Origin: Chloroflexota bacterium
GTDB lineage: Bacteria > Chloroflexota > Anaerolineae > Anaerolineales > Villigracilaceae
Direction: 5' to 3'
Assembly: GCA_016235445.1 (NCBI GenBank)
Contig: JACRLB010000008.1
Location: 1-44,141, forward strand
Length of the DNA stretch: 44,141 nucleotides
Shown: piece by piece, positions 1 to 7,776 of the stretch
How the letters are laid out: each line of letters opens with the position of its first letter
Position numbering within the stretch: the stretch's first letter is position 1
Program-made: the position numbers and the translations under genes
The notes under the pieces: model-generated
Database searches by the model: none
Seen by the model: only the letters and a program-made list of their open reading frames with translations
Told to the model about the DNA's origin: nothing

Positions 1-1
1 A

Positions 2-133
2 AATCCGGCCAAGCCTTTTTCCAAATTTTGGTTGACCTTGCGCCGCTTGGCGCGTATGTTTGCTCATGCCGTTGAGAACTTATTCGATCTGGCTGATGTC
101 GTTTCTCGTCATGCTCGTGTCGCTCTTTCGTGA
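2..133 (+). CDS. C-terminal end of an unidentified protein (partial, possible transposase)
   Basis: An open frame enters from the left edge and stops at TGA 131-133, giving 43 residues rich in Arg, Leu and Ala (it contains FWLTLRRLARMFAHAVENLF). Its basic, helical character would suit the C-terminus of a DDE transposase, but no motif settles this. It converges on the minus-strand gene ending at 135, with one base between the two stop codons. It could also be a chance open frame; only upstream sequence can decide. Confidence 0.35.
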   Translation, partial: NPAKPFSKFWLTLRRLARMFAHAVENLFDLADVVSRHARVALS

Positions 134-134
134 T

Positions 135-347
135 CTACTGAGTATAATTTGTTGAGCAAGCATATACAGCCGTACCAATAGAACCGTTACCAGCATTATG
201 ACATTCTCCTGATGGCGGATTAACATCAGGACCAATTGGCGGATATGGAGTATATGTACATGCTGCTTGTATGTTATTTGTAACAAAAAGGCTAAGTATA
301 AAAACAAACGCCGTAATTGATATTTTTGTCCAGCAGTTTATTTTCAT
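135..347 (-). CDS. small secreted protein, unknown
   Basis: This 70-residue product starts with a typical Sec signal peptide: Lys at positions 2 and 7, a hydrophobic core around residues 11-21, and a likely cleavage after IQA near residue 28. The mature part is only about 42 residues, rich in Pro, Gly, Asn and Tyr, with three Cys. I recognise no family. It starts 4 bases after the stop of the gene ending at 352 and probably shares its transcript. The DNA is much AT-richer than most of the window. It may be truncated, since it ends next to the possible transposase fragment at 2-133. Confidence 0.5.
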   Translation of the reverse strand: MKINCWTKISITAFVFILSLFVTNNIQAACTYTPYPPIGPDVNPPSGECHNAGNGSIGTAVYACSTNYTQ

Positions 348-351
348 GTAT

Positions 352-810
352 TTAATTTAACAATAAATCACATCTACCTATGATATTTTGGCAAGTTGAA
401 TCTTCACATAATCCAATCATTAAGATCGGCATATTCTCAGGGTTTATTTTTGAAATTGCATCAGATAAGCTAATTTCATTCAATTTAGATTGTCCTTGTT
501 CTCGTGCTCTTATTCCTTTTTCGCAAATGAGTGTGCTTTCTATTTTTTGACCAGCAAGGTGTGGAGGAAAGACATATTCAAGTTGCAGAGAGTTTTCACT
601 GTTTCCTAACCCGACGACTATAAAGCGAGGTTCATTCACAGAAGGATCAAAATTCTGATCTAATTCACTAGGCAAACCCTCAGCAGGTTTGTTTTTTGGA
701 GAAATCAAATCTAAAATTGCAAATTTTGATCGGGGATTTGTCCAAACAATATAAAAACTGGTTATTATTGTTGTTAATATCAATACTGCCCATATCCACC
801 ATTTGTTCAT
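352..810 (-). CDS. membrane-anchored protein, unknown
   Basis: The 152-residue protein has one N-terminal membrane segment (about residues 4-23) followed by a soluble, presumably extracytoplasmic domain with four Cys (ICEKG, GLCEDSTC, GRC), which could form disulfides. No known family is recognised. It lies 46 bases downstream of the lipoprotein gene at 857-1600 and 4 bases upstream of the small secreted gene at 135-347. The three look like one AT-rich cell-surface operon. Function unknown. Confidence 0.6.
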   Translation of the reverse strand: MNKWWIWAVLILTTIITSFYIVWTNPRSKFAILDLISPKNKPAEGLPSELDQNFDPSVNEPRFIVVGLGNSENSLQLEYVFPPHLAGQKIESTLICEKGIRAREQGQSKLNEISLSDAISKINPENMPILMIGLCEDSTCQNIIGRCDLLLN

Positions 811-856
811 TACATAAATCTTAGGACAATTTCAACAATAATTCAATGGTATACAT

Positions 857-1600
857 TTATGGAGTGTCTAATGGCTCCGCATCTTTATTAAAAGCAGCTC
901 TAATTACATTTTGAGAGTTGTCATCAATATAAATTACATGCATATGATCATATCTATCAATATATAATATTGCTGTGCCGTCAGATGTCTCGAAAACTAG
1001 TATCCCAGAAATTGCTTTACTTGTTTTCTTATCAAAGACAGGTATACCTTTGACCATTTTAAAACCAACAATTTTATATATCAATGGCTCAAAAATAGCA
1101 CGATCAGGGTGAGTGTGCATATCCATTGTCGTTCCTTTTGCACCATCTACCAACGTTGCATAGTCAATTGCCTTTCGGGCAGTTTCAAAATATAAAACTT
1201 CCCAATGCTCACCTGTAGTTAGTGGCATTTCAACAATCCCTGCCTCGGGGAGGGTGAGTTCTTTGGCGGTAGTAAGGTCAAAGACCATTTGGGCTATGCC
1301 GTCTGCATCGCGGTAGACAATGATGTTGTTTTTGGTTTCACTGACATTGCTTTTGGTGAAGTTAGCAATTTTATCTGGGGCATGTGAGAGTCTTTCCTCA
1401 TCTGACATGGCAGAAAGCTGGTCTTCTGAATAGGTTGGGAGGGGAGTTTGGGTCGGGGTTTCAGTGGGGAGGGTGGTGGGTGGGTGGGTGGGGACAATGG
1501 TATTCTCCAACACAGCGGCCGCTTCGGGTGAGGGCTGTGCAGAGCAGGCGGTGATCATTAAAATGGAGCAAATAATCGAAGAAGTCAAAAAAATTTTCAT
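857..1600 (-). CDS. lipoprotein with Thr/Pro-rich linker, unknown domain
   Basis: The 247-residue product has a lipoprotein signal peptide: MKIF start, hydrophobic core, and lipobox MITAC with Cys at residue 19. A Thr/Pro-rich low-complexity linker (about residues 35-57) follows, a layout common in Chloroflexota surface lipoproteins. The remaining ~185 residues form a mixed alpha/beta domain with a conspicuous HTHPD sequence, which could bind metal, but I do not recognise the family. It is the first gene of the apparent three-gene AT-rich operon. The linker-coding part is GC-richer and repetitive, whereas the C-terminal half is AT-rich. Confidence 0.65.
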   Translation of the reverse strand: MKIFLTSSIICSILMITACSAQPSPEAAAVLENTIVPTHPPTTLPTETPTQTPLPTYSEDQLSAMSDEERLSHAPDKIANFTKSNVSETKNNIIVYRDADGIAQMVFDLTTAKELTLPEAGIVEMPLTTGEHWEVLYFETARKAIDYATLVDGAKGTTMDMHTHPDRAIFEPLIYKIVGFKMVKGIPVFDKKTSKAISGILVFETSDGTAILYIDRYDHMHVIYIDDNSQNVIRAAFNKDAEPLDTP

Positions 1601-1641
1601 GGATGCCTCACTTTATCTTTTTAATATGGATGGCAATCTAC

Positions 1642-1784
1642 TTTGGCAATATCACATTAAAGCTGGAATCAAAGTTCTTAACCACAAAGGTCACGAAGGA
1701 AACCTTTGGTATTAGCATTTTGCTCTCCTTTGTGCCCCTTCGTGGACTTTGTGGTAAAAGGTTTTGAAATGTGACATTGTCAAA
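1642..1784. repeat. MITE-like palindromic element with accacgaagg core
   Basis: Outer inverted repeats of 17 bp (1642-1658 and 1768-1784, 15 of 17 positions pairing) enclose a second inverted repeat (1681-1700 versus 1738-1754, containing accacaaagg and ccttcgtgg). There is no coding capacity. The element ends one base before the acpS stop codon. The core is shared with copies at 19820-19871 and 37581-37692. This fills the 184-base gap between the lipoprotein gene and acpS. Confidence 0.7.
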
Positions 1785-2156
1785 CTACTCACCCATCGCC
1801 ACCACGAAAGCAACCGCCTGATCTTCCGTGTGACTCAAACTGACAGACCAATTCGACAGCCCCAATTCCTTTGCCAGCCGCTCCCCCTCCCCATGCAAAA
1901 CCAAATATGGCGCTTTATTTTCATCTGACTTGATTTCAATATCCAGCCAGCCGACATTGCCAATGCCACAGCCCAGCGCTTTCGCCGCCGCCTCTTTTGC
2001 CGCAAACCTTGCCGCCAGCGAAGAGACTCGCCCACCGCTTTCGCGCTGTTCCGCTTCTGTAAAAATTCGCGCAACAAAACGTTCCCCGTGACGTTCAAGC
2101 GCATCGCGGATTCGGCTAATATTTATCAAGTCAACGCCTGTTCTCAAAATCATCAT
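1785..2156 (-). CDS. acpS: holo-[acyl-carrier-protein] synthase
   Basis: AcpS transfers the 4'-phosphopantetheine arm of CoA to the conserved Ser of apo-ACP, activating fatty-acid synthesis. The 123-residue length is typical. Seen here: the N-terminal GVDLINISRI motif with the metal-binding Asp, FTEAE, and the ARFAAKEAAAKALG signature with the second metal ligand Glu and conserved Lys. It is probably the last gene of the minus-strand operon with the M16 peptidases. Two ATG codons are tandem at the start. Upstream there is no Shine-Dalgarno sequence, only a heptamer array (2156-2222), so initiation is unusual. A MITE-like element touches its 3' end. Confidence 0.95.
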   Translation of the reverse strand: MMILRTGVDLINISRIRDALERHGERFVARIFTEAEQRESGGRVSSLAARFAAKEAAAKALGCGIGNVGWLDIEIKSDENKAPYLVLHGEGERLAKELGLSNWSVSLSHTEDQAVAFVVAMGE

Positions 2157-2222
2157 TACGATTTACGATTTACGATTTACGATTTACGATTTACGATTTA
2201 CGATTTACGATTTACGATTTAC
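2156..2222. repeat. heptamer tandem array (gtaaatc on the minus strand)
   Basis: About 9.5 near-perfect copies of a 7-bp unit (plus strand tttacga/gatttac) run from the acpS start codon to 6 bases before the M16 stop codon. The array occupies nearly all of the intergenic space and replaces the acpS ribosome binding region. The only drift is at the acpS-proximal unit. Confidence 0.95.
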
Positions 2223-2227
2223 TTCCA

Positions 2228-3505
2228 TCACGGCCCGGCTGTTGCAATCACGAGACGGTCTGGGTCAATATATTTTCGCGCGGCCTCGAGCACATCCCCG
2301 CGGGTGACAGAACGCACCAAACTTTCGTAGCGATGATAATAATCCATGCCGAGATCGTAGCGTTGGATATTCAACATGGCGCTCACCACACCACTGTTCG
2401 ATTCCAACGAAAGCGGCAATCGCCCGATGTAATTCGCCTGGCTGTCGGCAAGCTCTTCCTTCGTCACGCCGCTCTTCACAAATCGGCGCAACTCTTTTTC
2501 GATCAAGCCAATGGCTTTCTTCAAATTCGCGGGGTTCACGCCTGCATTCACTTCCCAGGTGCCTGGGCCAACCCCCGCATGTAATGACGAATACGCATAA
2601 TACGCCAGACCAGATTTTTCACGCACCACATCGCCGATGCGCCCCATCATGCCAAACTGCCCCAGCGCCGAATTCCCCAAAGACGCGGCCATATACTCGG
2701 GGTCTTTGCGGCGCGGGCCTGTCATGCCAACGATGAGATCAGATTGGGATTTCCCCGTCAGCGTATGATGATGCCGCATGGTTGTGCGAACAGGCTTGAG
2801 CGGGGGAAGAAGCGGCGCATCCTCCTGAGCTGTAACCTGCCAGCCACCGAGGAATTTTTCCACCGCCTCGACAGCTTTCTTCGGATGGATCGCTCCCACG
2901 ATGGCAATGACCATGCCCCTCGGCCCGAAGTGGCGGCGGTGAAAATCCTTCATATCTTTGCGCGTGATGGATTGGATGGTTTCAGGGAAGCCGTCGCTGG
3001 GCCTGCCGTAGGGATGCTCGCGGAACAGCATTTGATCGAAGGCCATGTCGGCCATATCGGCGGTATCCTGCGCGCGGATGGCGAGGCCGGTGAGCAGTTG
3101 TGCGCGCAGTCTTTCGATTTCATCTTTGGGGAAGGACGGCGTTTGCAAAGACTCGGCCAGCAGTTTGAGCAAAAGCGGAAGGTCTTCAACCAGCGAACGC
3201 CCGCCGAAACTTGCGTTGTGTACGCCCGAATCAAAGCCCAGGCTTGCGCCCACAGATTCAAGCTCGTTGTAGATCGCGTCGAAACTGCGGGTTTGCGTGC
3301 CGCGCATCAAAGAGGATGCCACAAAATCGGCGAGGCCTAATTTTTCATCGCTTTCAAAGATCGCGCCGGCGGGAAGATGCCCGCCCATGCTGACGGACGG
3401 GCTGTTGAAATTGGAGCGCGCAAGCACAGTGATGCCGTTCGAAAGAACCGCCTGATAAATATCCTTTGGGCCGGGCAGGGATGGTTTTGCAAAAGATACA
3501 GCCAT
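2228..3505 (-). CDS. M16 family peptidase, non-catalytic partner subunit
   Basis: This 425-residue protein has the two-lobe M16 (insulinase/MPP) fold but lacks the HXXEH zinc motif: the corresponding N-terminal site reads GLADFVASSLMRGT. The C-terminal half keeps the conserved MGRIGDVVREKSGLAYYAY region that carries the Arg/Tyr substrate-binding signature of partner subunits. The catalytic subunit is encoded immediately upstream at 3506-4768: its stop codon directly precedes this ATG. The two probably form an M16B-type heterodimer that degrades or processes unfolded peptides. No signal peptide is evident, so it is likely cytoplasmic. Family and non-catalytic status are clear; the substrate is unknown. 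Confidence 0.93.
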   Translation of the reverse strand: MAVSFAKPSLPGPKDIYQAVLSNGITVLARSNFNSPSVSMGGHLPAGAIFESDEKLGLADFVASSLMRGTQTRSFDAIYNELESVGASLGFDSGVHNASFGGRSLVEDLPLLLKLLAESLQTPSFPKDEIERLRAQLLTGLAIRAQDTADMADMAFDQMLFREHPYGRPSDGFPETIQSITRKDMKDFHRRHFGPRGMVIAIVGAIHPKKAVEAVEKFLGGWQVTAQEDAPLLPPLKPVRTTMRHHHTLTGKSQSDLIVGMTGPRRKDPEYMAASLGNSALGQFGMMGRIGDVVREKSGLAYYAYSSLHAGVGPGTWEVNAGVNPANLKKAIGLIEKELRRFVKSGVTKEELADSQANYIGRLPLSLESNSGVVSAMLNIQRYDLGMDYYHRYESLVRSVTRGDVLEAARKYIDPDRLVIATAGP

Positions 3506-4768
3506 TTAGCCCTCCCTGCCTTTCGGGATATACGTGCCGATGATGCGATTGCTGGGTTGAAGGTATTTTTGCGCCACGCGCTGTACTTCTTTGGGTGTCA
3601 CTTTGGCGAGTTTATTCAGGTAGGTTGTGAACCAATCATAGGTGGAGAACATGGCGGTGTAGCCCATCCAGAAGGCCTGATGGGTGATGTTCTCGCTTCC
3701 ATACGCAAAAACGGCGCGCGCCTGTTTGACCGCGCGTTTGATTTCATCAATATGTATCAATTCATCCTGCAATTTTTTGATCTCGGCATCCAGCGCGGCA
3801 ATCGCGTCTTCGGGTTGGCGGTTGGGGTGGACGGTAATGGTAATGCGGTAGAGGGACGGGTCTATCGAGGCTTCGGACCAGCCGGAGGCATCCACGGCAT
3901 GGCCTTTGTCTACAAGCGCACGATAGAGACGGGAGGTTTTATAGGAAAGGCCGCTTGCGCCGTTGAGCAGGCTGTCCAACACTTGCAGGGGGAGGTAATC
4001 GGGGTCGGTGGCGTTGGGGAAGTGATAGGCCAGTTGGATGAATGTCGTTTCGCCGGGGCCTTCCACAGAAAAGTGCAATTCGCCTTTCTGTGGAGGCTCC
4101 GGGCGGGCAAGGCGGGTGGGTATCGGTCCTTTGGGGATGCGCTCGAATAATTCACGGACGCGCTTGAGCATGGGCTTCGTTTCAAAATCACCGGCAATGG
4201 CAAGCACTGCATTATTTGGCACGTAGTAGGTGCGGTAGTGGGCGTACAGATCGTCGCGGGTAATGGTGCGCAGATCTGCCATGTCTCCGATGATCTCGTG
4301 GTGGTAGGGATGCACGCGAAAGGCGTAATTTTGCATCGCTTCACTCAACCTGAACATGGGTTCGTTCTCGCTCCCCTCCCGTTCAGAGATGATGACGGTG
4401 CGTTCGGAGGCGACCTCTTTTTCATTGAAGATGCTGTTCGTCATGCGGTCTGCTTCGAGGCGCAGGGCCAGGTCAATTTTGTCGGCGGGCATGGTCTCGT
4501 AATAGCGGGTTGAGTCATGCGAGGTGGAGGCGTTCCAGCGTCCGCCTTCGCGCGAGATGGCTTTATCCAGCATGTTTGCGGGGAATTTTTTCGTCCCTTT
4601 GAACTGCATGTGTTCTGTCCAATGCGAGATGCCGGTTTTGCCGGTGGGTTCATCCCGCGAGCCGACGCGGTACCAGACCCACGAGGAAATGATGGGCGCG
4701 GTGTGAATCTCTTTGAGCATGATCTTCATGCCGTTCTTCAGGGTGACTTGCGTGATGGGGTTTGCCAT
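3506..4768 (-). CDS. M16 family zinc metallopeptidase, catalytic subunit
   Basis: A 420-residue insulinase-like zinc peptidase. The inverted zinc motif is H49-W-T-E52-H53, and the third ligand Glu is about E129, 76 residues later, in ISEREGSENEP: exactly the M16B spacing. N-terminal peptidase and C-terminal inactive lobes are both present, at normal length for a bacterial two-subunit enzyme. It starts 19 bases after the stop of the membrane protein at 4788-5585 and is followed with no gap by its non-catalytic partner. No signal peptide is visible. Confidence 0.95.
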   Translation of the reverse strand: MANPITQVTLKNGMKIMLKEIHTAPIISSWVWYRVGSRDEPTGKTGISHWTEHMQFKGTKKFPANMLDKAISREGGRWNASTSHDSTRYYETMPADKIDLALRLEADRMTNSIFNEKEVASERTVIISEREGSENEPMFRLSEAMQNYAFRVHPYHHEIIGDMADLRTITRDDLYAHYRTYYVPNNAVLAIAGDFETKPMLKRVRELFERIPKGPIPTRLARPEPPQKGELHFSVEGPGETTFIQLAYHFPNATDPDYLPLQVLDSLLNGASGLSYKTSRLYRALVDKGHAVDASGWSEASIDPSLYRITITVHPNRQPEDAIAALDAEIKKLQDELIHIDEIKRAVKQARAVFAYGSENITHQAFWMGYTAMFSTYDWFTTYLNKLAKVTPKEVQRVAQKYLQPSNRIIGTYIPKGREG

Positions 4769-4787
4769 TGGTCTCCAATAAATGCCG

Positions 4788-5585
4788 CTATTTACAGATC
4801 GGTTCTCCGTTCAAATTAACTGCGTTGGCGTTGATCATACAATAAAAGGGTCTTACAACTTCCTGTAAGCCGGCAAAGGGTTCGTGCAGTTGCGTGCCTT
4901 CCAGCGGAATATCCACCGGCACATTGAGAACTACGGGGACGGTGGTGTCCACGGGGACGGTCAGGTTTAGAAAAACGGGCAGGGTGGTTCCCGATGGCAG
5001 GACGATGGTGGTGTTGGCGCGCGCGATATTAAGCCCGCCGGTGTTGACGGTGACGAGCGCATTGTTGATGGTCACATCCTGGCTGAGGACGACGTTCGTC
5101 TGCTGGTTGAGTTGCAGGTCGAACTGTACGGGGATGGTTGTCTCGACTTTTATATCGGTGGTGATGTGGGCGCGGTCCATTTTTTCGAAGTTGCCGTACA
5201 AGCCGCCCAGCAGGTCTGTGCCCATGTTGAGCATGGAGGTAATGCTCAAGCCGAGATTATTCAGGCTGACAACGAGAAGGAGCAGGACAATAATCAATAT
5301 CACATTGACCGACAGCGAAAGAACACTGGCAATGTTCCAAAGAGGGGGGCCAAAGAGGAGTATCCTGCCTTTCGCGGCAGGAGCAGTTTTCGGCTTGGGG
5401 GATGAAGCGGGTTTTATCTTTTTGAGTTGAGAGGCGGGGGCGGCAGTGTCCTGTTTGGGGGGCGCATCCGCTCTTTCATCCTCTTTTTGATTTAAATTTT
5501 TTTGGGGCAGGCGCATAAGGGGAGATGAACTTCCCAAAAGCTTGCGCATTTTTTTACCGGGATCATCCTTGGGTTCAGTGTTCAT
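4788..5585 (-). CDS. single-pass membrane protein with beta-rich repetitive ectodomain, unknown
   Basis: The ATG at 5585 is chosen because an AGGAGG lies 5 bases upstream, although the frame stays open farther 5'. The 265-residue protein has a charged, Pro/Ala/Lys-rich cytoplasmic N-terminus (about 1-95), one long membrane segment (about 100-125, rich in Val, Leu and Ile), and an outer part with many short Val/Thr/Pro beta-type stretches (VPVDTTVPVVLNVPVD) and two Cys near the C-terminus. No family is recognised. It is the first gene of the operon with the M16 pair and acpS. It might be a substrate or membrane anchor for the peptidase, but that is only a guess from position. Confidence 0.75.
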   Translation of the reverse strand: MNTEPKDDPGKKMRKLLGSSSPLMRLPQKNLNQKEDERADAPPKQDTAAPASQLKKIKPASSPKPKTAPAAKGRILLFGPPLWNIASVLSLSVNVILIIVLLLLVVSLNNLGLSITSMLNMGTDLLGGLYGNFEKMDRAHITTDIKVETTIPVQFDLQLNQQTNVVLSQDVTINNALVTVNTGGLNIARANTTIVLPSGTTLPVFLNLTVPVDTTVPVVLNVPVDIPLEGTQLHEPFAGLQEVVRPFYCMINANAVNLNGEPICK

Positions 5586-5673
5586 GAGGCCTCCTGTTGA
5601 GAAAAAACCGCCGGTCGATGATGGCTTATCTTCAATATTAACACAGATACAACCCGGCAACTATTTTGATTTT

Positions 5674-5802
5674 TAGGACTTACGCAACACCACAAGAACA
5701 GCCGCGAATTTCGCGAATTCGCACGAATTATTTAAGAAATTCGCGAAAATTCGTGTAATTCGTGTAATTCGCGGCTAAAGATTTTGAACTGCGTAAGTCC
5801 TA
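5674..5802. mobile_element. MITE-like element, 13-bp terminal inverted repeats ending in TA
   Basis: Perfect 13-bp inverted termini (taggacttacgca at 5674-5686 and its complement at 5790-5802) surround a second palindrome with agccgcgaatt at one end and aattcgcggct at the other (5700-5776). There is no ORF. TA at both outer ends fits insertion into a TA target, as for IS630/Tc1-mariner-type elements. It lies between divergent genes in an otherwise gene-free stretch of 393 bases (5586-5978), which also holds the promoter at 5919-5947. Confidence 0.75.
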
Positions 5803-5918
5803 TTTTAACAACTTCTCACAAAAGTCTAATATAAAAAAGGGTATCTTTTTCCAACCTTTTTCGACCTTTTAGGTAATGGAATAATTATAAAGACATGATT
5901 AGAATACGCTCGAACAAC

Positions 5919-5947
5919 TTGCTAGTTCCATGATTTCAAAATATAAT
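5919..5947 (+). promoter_or_regulatory. sigma-70-type promoter of the FprA-like gene
   Basis: TTGCTA (5919-5924), a 17-bp spacer and a perfect TATAAT (5942-5947), with a predicted start near 5954 and a leader of about 25 bases carrying GGAGG before ATG 5979. Confidence 0.8.
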
Positions 5948-5978
5948 CGCACAGTTTTTGTCTGATTTACGGAGGCAT

Positions 5979-7292
5979 ATGAGCACTTCAACTTATTCTG
6001 TAGCAATTATAGGGGCGGGGCCGGCTGGCCTGTTTGCCGCGCGCGAACTTGCAAACCAGGGCGCGCATGTGACGATTTTCAATCGCGATATTAAACCCGG
6101 CGGGCTTGCTGAATATGGCATCTATCCGGAAAAGCATACGATGAAAGAGGGACTGCGCAAGCAGTTCCGCCAAACGCTTGAGCTTGCAAACATTGATTAT
6201 TATGGGAATGTTTCGGTTGGCACGAACGGCGACCTGACGCTCGATGACATTCGCGCGCTGGGCTTCGATGCGGCGCTTGTTTCGGCTGGCGCGCAGGGGA
6301 CAAAATCTCTTGGCCTGCCGGGCGAAGACCTCGAGGGCGTGTACCATGCCAAGGATGTGGTTTATTTTTACAACAAGCTCCCGCCGTTCAGCCAGAAAAA
6401 ATTCCGTTTTGGAAAACGCTGTGCCATCATTGGCGCGGGTAACGTGATGGTGGATATTGCCCGTCATCTCATCAATGTGCAAAAAGCGGAGGAAGTGACC
6501 GCCATTGTGCGGCGCGGCCCTCTCGAAGTCAACTTCACCAAGGAAGAGATGAAGCACTTGATCGGATATCTCAACTTGCAGGAATTTGACAAGGAAATGG
6601 AGCGCGTGCGCCCTGCCCTATCCGCGATTCATCAGGACCTGGAAGTTGGTCGGCACAAAATTTTGGATTCTCTCGCGAAGGCAGACCCCAAAACCTCGGA
6701 TGCGCATTTTCATTTTGATTTCCTCGCCTCCCCCACCGCCATGTACGGCAAGAATGGCCTGCTGACAAAACTGGAAGTGGAGGATAACATCCTCACCGAA
6801 AAAGACGGCAAGACCAGCGCCAAAGGCGCTGGCGTAAAACGTATGCTGGATGTGGATACGGTCATCTTCGCCATTGGCGACAAAGTGGACGACTCTTTCG
6901 GTTTGCCCACCGAATGGAACGAGTTTGTCAAAAACAAGGAACCACGCTTCCCCGTGGAAGGCGTTTCATACGAATCTTCGGTTGAAGGAATTTTCGTCGG
7001 GGGCTGGTCTCGCAAGGCAAGCGAGGGACTGGTAGGTTATGCCCGCCGTGACGGAATCAACGCTGGCAAGGCTGTCTTCCAATATTTGCAGACAAAGCAG
7101 GCCGCCAACGTCAGCGCCGAAGCGGTTGTTGAAAAAATGAAATCACTGCACAAGCCGATCATCGTGAAAGACGATATCAAACGCCTCGAGGAAGTGGAGG
7201 CGGAGGAAGCCAAAAAGCGCGGGGTGGAGGAATTCAAATTCGCCAGCAACGAAGAGATGTTGCAGGCAATGGGGCTGATGGAGACGGTGTAG
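5979..7292 (+). CDS. FAD-dependent ferredoxin/NADP oxidoreductase (FprA / glutamate-synthase-beta-like)
   Basis: ATG 5979 is preferred over an in-frame ATG 21 bases upstream because GGAGG sits 4-8 bases before it. The 437-residue flavoprotein has an N-terminal FAD Rossmann motif GAGPAGLFAARELA and a second, NADP-binding one, GAGNVMVDIARHL, near residue 155. Both the order and the stretch YYGNVSVG...GAQGTKSLGLPGEDLEGVYHAKDVV match the adrenodoxin reductase/FprA branch, which moves electrons between NADPH and ferredoxin. A Lys/Glu-rich C-terminal tail of about 60 residues (from VVEKMKSLHKP) extends beyond the core and may be lineage-specific. It is monocistronic, with its own promoter and terminator. 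The partner could be a ferredoxin rather than a glutamate synthase alpha subunit, which is absent here. Confidence 0.85.
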   Translation: MSTSTYSVAIIGAGPAGLFAARELANQGAHVTIFNRDIKPGGLAEYGIYPEKHTMKEGLRKQFRQTLELANIDYYGNVSVGTNGDLTLDDIRALGFDAALVSAGAQGTKSLGLPGEDLEGVYHAKDVVYFYNKLPPFSQKKFRFGKRCAIIGAGNVMVDIARHLINVQKAEEVTAIVRRGPLEVNFTKEEMKHLIGYLNLQEFDKEMERVRPALSAIHQDLEVGRHKILDSLAKADPKTSDAHFHFDFLASPTAMYGKNGLLTKLEVEDNILTEKDGKTSAKGAGVKRMLDVDTVIFAIGDKVDDSFGLPTEWNEFVKNKEPRFPVEGVSYESSVEGIFVGGWSRKASEGLVGYARRDGINAGKAVFQYLQTKQAANVSAEAVVEKMKSLHKPIIVKDDIKRLEEVEAEEAKKRGVEEFKFASNEEMLQAMGLMETV

Positions 7293-7302
7293 CTTAAAGA
7301 CC

Positions 7303-7337
7303 AAACCTCCGAGTTCTTTAAGAACTCGGAGGTTTTT
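7303..7337 (+). terminator. intrinsic terminator, probably bidirectional
   Basis: A 15-bp perfect stem (7303-7317 with 7321-7335), 3-base loop and T-run follow the FprA-like gene by 11 bases. A-rich DNA on the other side lets it also serve the HEPN gene on the minus strand. Confidence 0.9.
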
Positions 7338-7371
7338 GTTAGAACGGGTAATGGCTGCAATTGGTTAGGAA

Positions 7372-7776
7372 TTACCGATCTTGCGATATTTTTTCTTCAG
7401 CAGTTTTAACAAATTGCTCTGCAGACTTTAATATCTGCTCGGCTTGTTCCATATTAACATTGGCATTGTCTTCATAATCTCCGATCTGGCGAACATCGAA
7501 AGCTTTGTGCAGCATTTTGCTCATATCTTTAGGAAAAATTTTGGTCTTTACAAATATTTCATCAAATAACGAAAGTACACCAAGATGTTTTGAGGACTCT
7601 TTGTCCACTGTGGCAAGCAAAGCCAGGGCGGCATAAAACATCGCGTAATAAGATCGATTCACAATGCTTACGGGACTTCCACCTGTATTGTATAAATTAT
7701 ACGCATCAAGCAGGGTTATATTTGCGCGTTCAAGACGATGTTGTATTAAAGCGCGTTTGTAATCATCGTCGGTCAT
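7372..7776 (-). CDS. hepT: HEPN domain protein, toxin of an HEPN/MNT module (UPF0332-like)
   Basis: The 134-residue all-helical protein matches the HEPN family: NRSYYAMFYAALALL in the second helix and VRQIGDYED in the third, the R-x(3)-DY form seen in the UPF0332 branch instead of the classical R-x4-6-H RNase motif. HEPN toxins of this type are RNases silenced by AMPylation by the cognate MNT nucleotidyltransferase. Its ATG overlaps the stop of the MNT gene by 4 bases, so the pair is translationally coupled, with the antitoxin first. Without the canonical His, RNase activity is uncertain. Confidence 0.85.
   Translation of the reverse strand: MTDDDYKRALIQHRLERANITLLDAYNLYNTGGSPVSIVNRSYYAMFYAALALLATVDKESSKHLGVLSLFDEIFVKTKIFPKDMSKMLHKAFDVRQIGDYEDNANVNMEQAEQILKSAEQFVKTAEEKISQDR

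Noticed and set aside
2156-2222. CRISPR array
   Set aside because: The unit is only 7 bp, has no unique spacers and no cas genes are nearby.
2088-2330. Plus-strand frame through the heptamer array (YDLRFTIYDLRFT repeats)
   Set aside because: It is produced by the 7-bp array itself and lies opposite acpS and M16 coding sequence.
3377-4150. Long plus-strand frame opposite the catalytic M16 gene
   Set aside because: It is antisense to a gene with an intact HXXEH motif and shows no recognisable domain or ribosome binding site.
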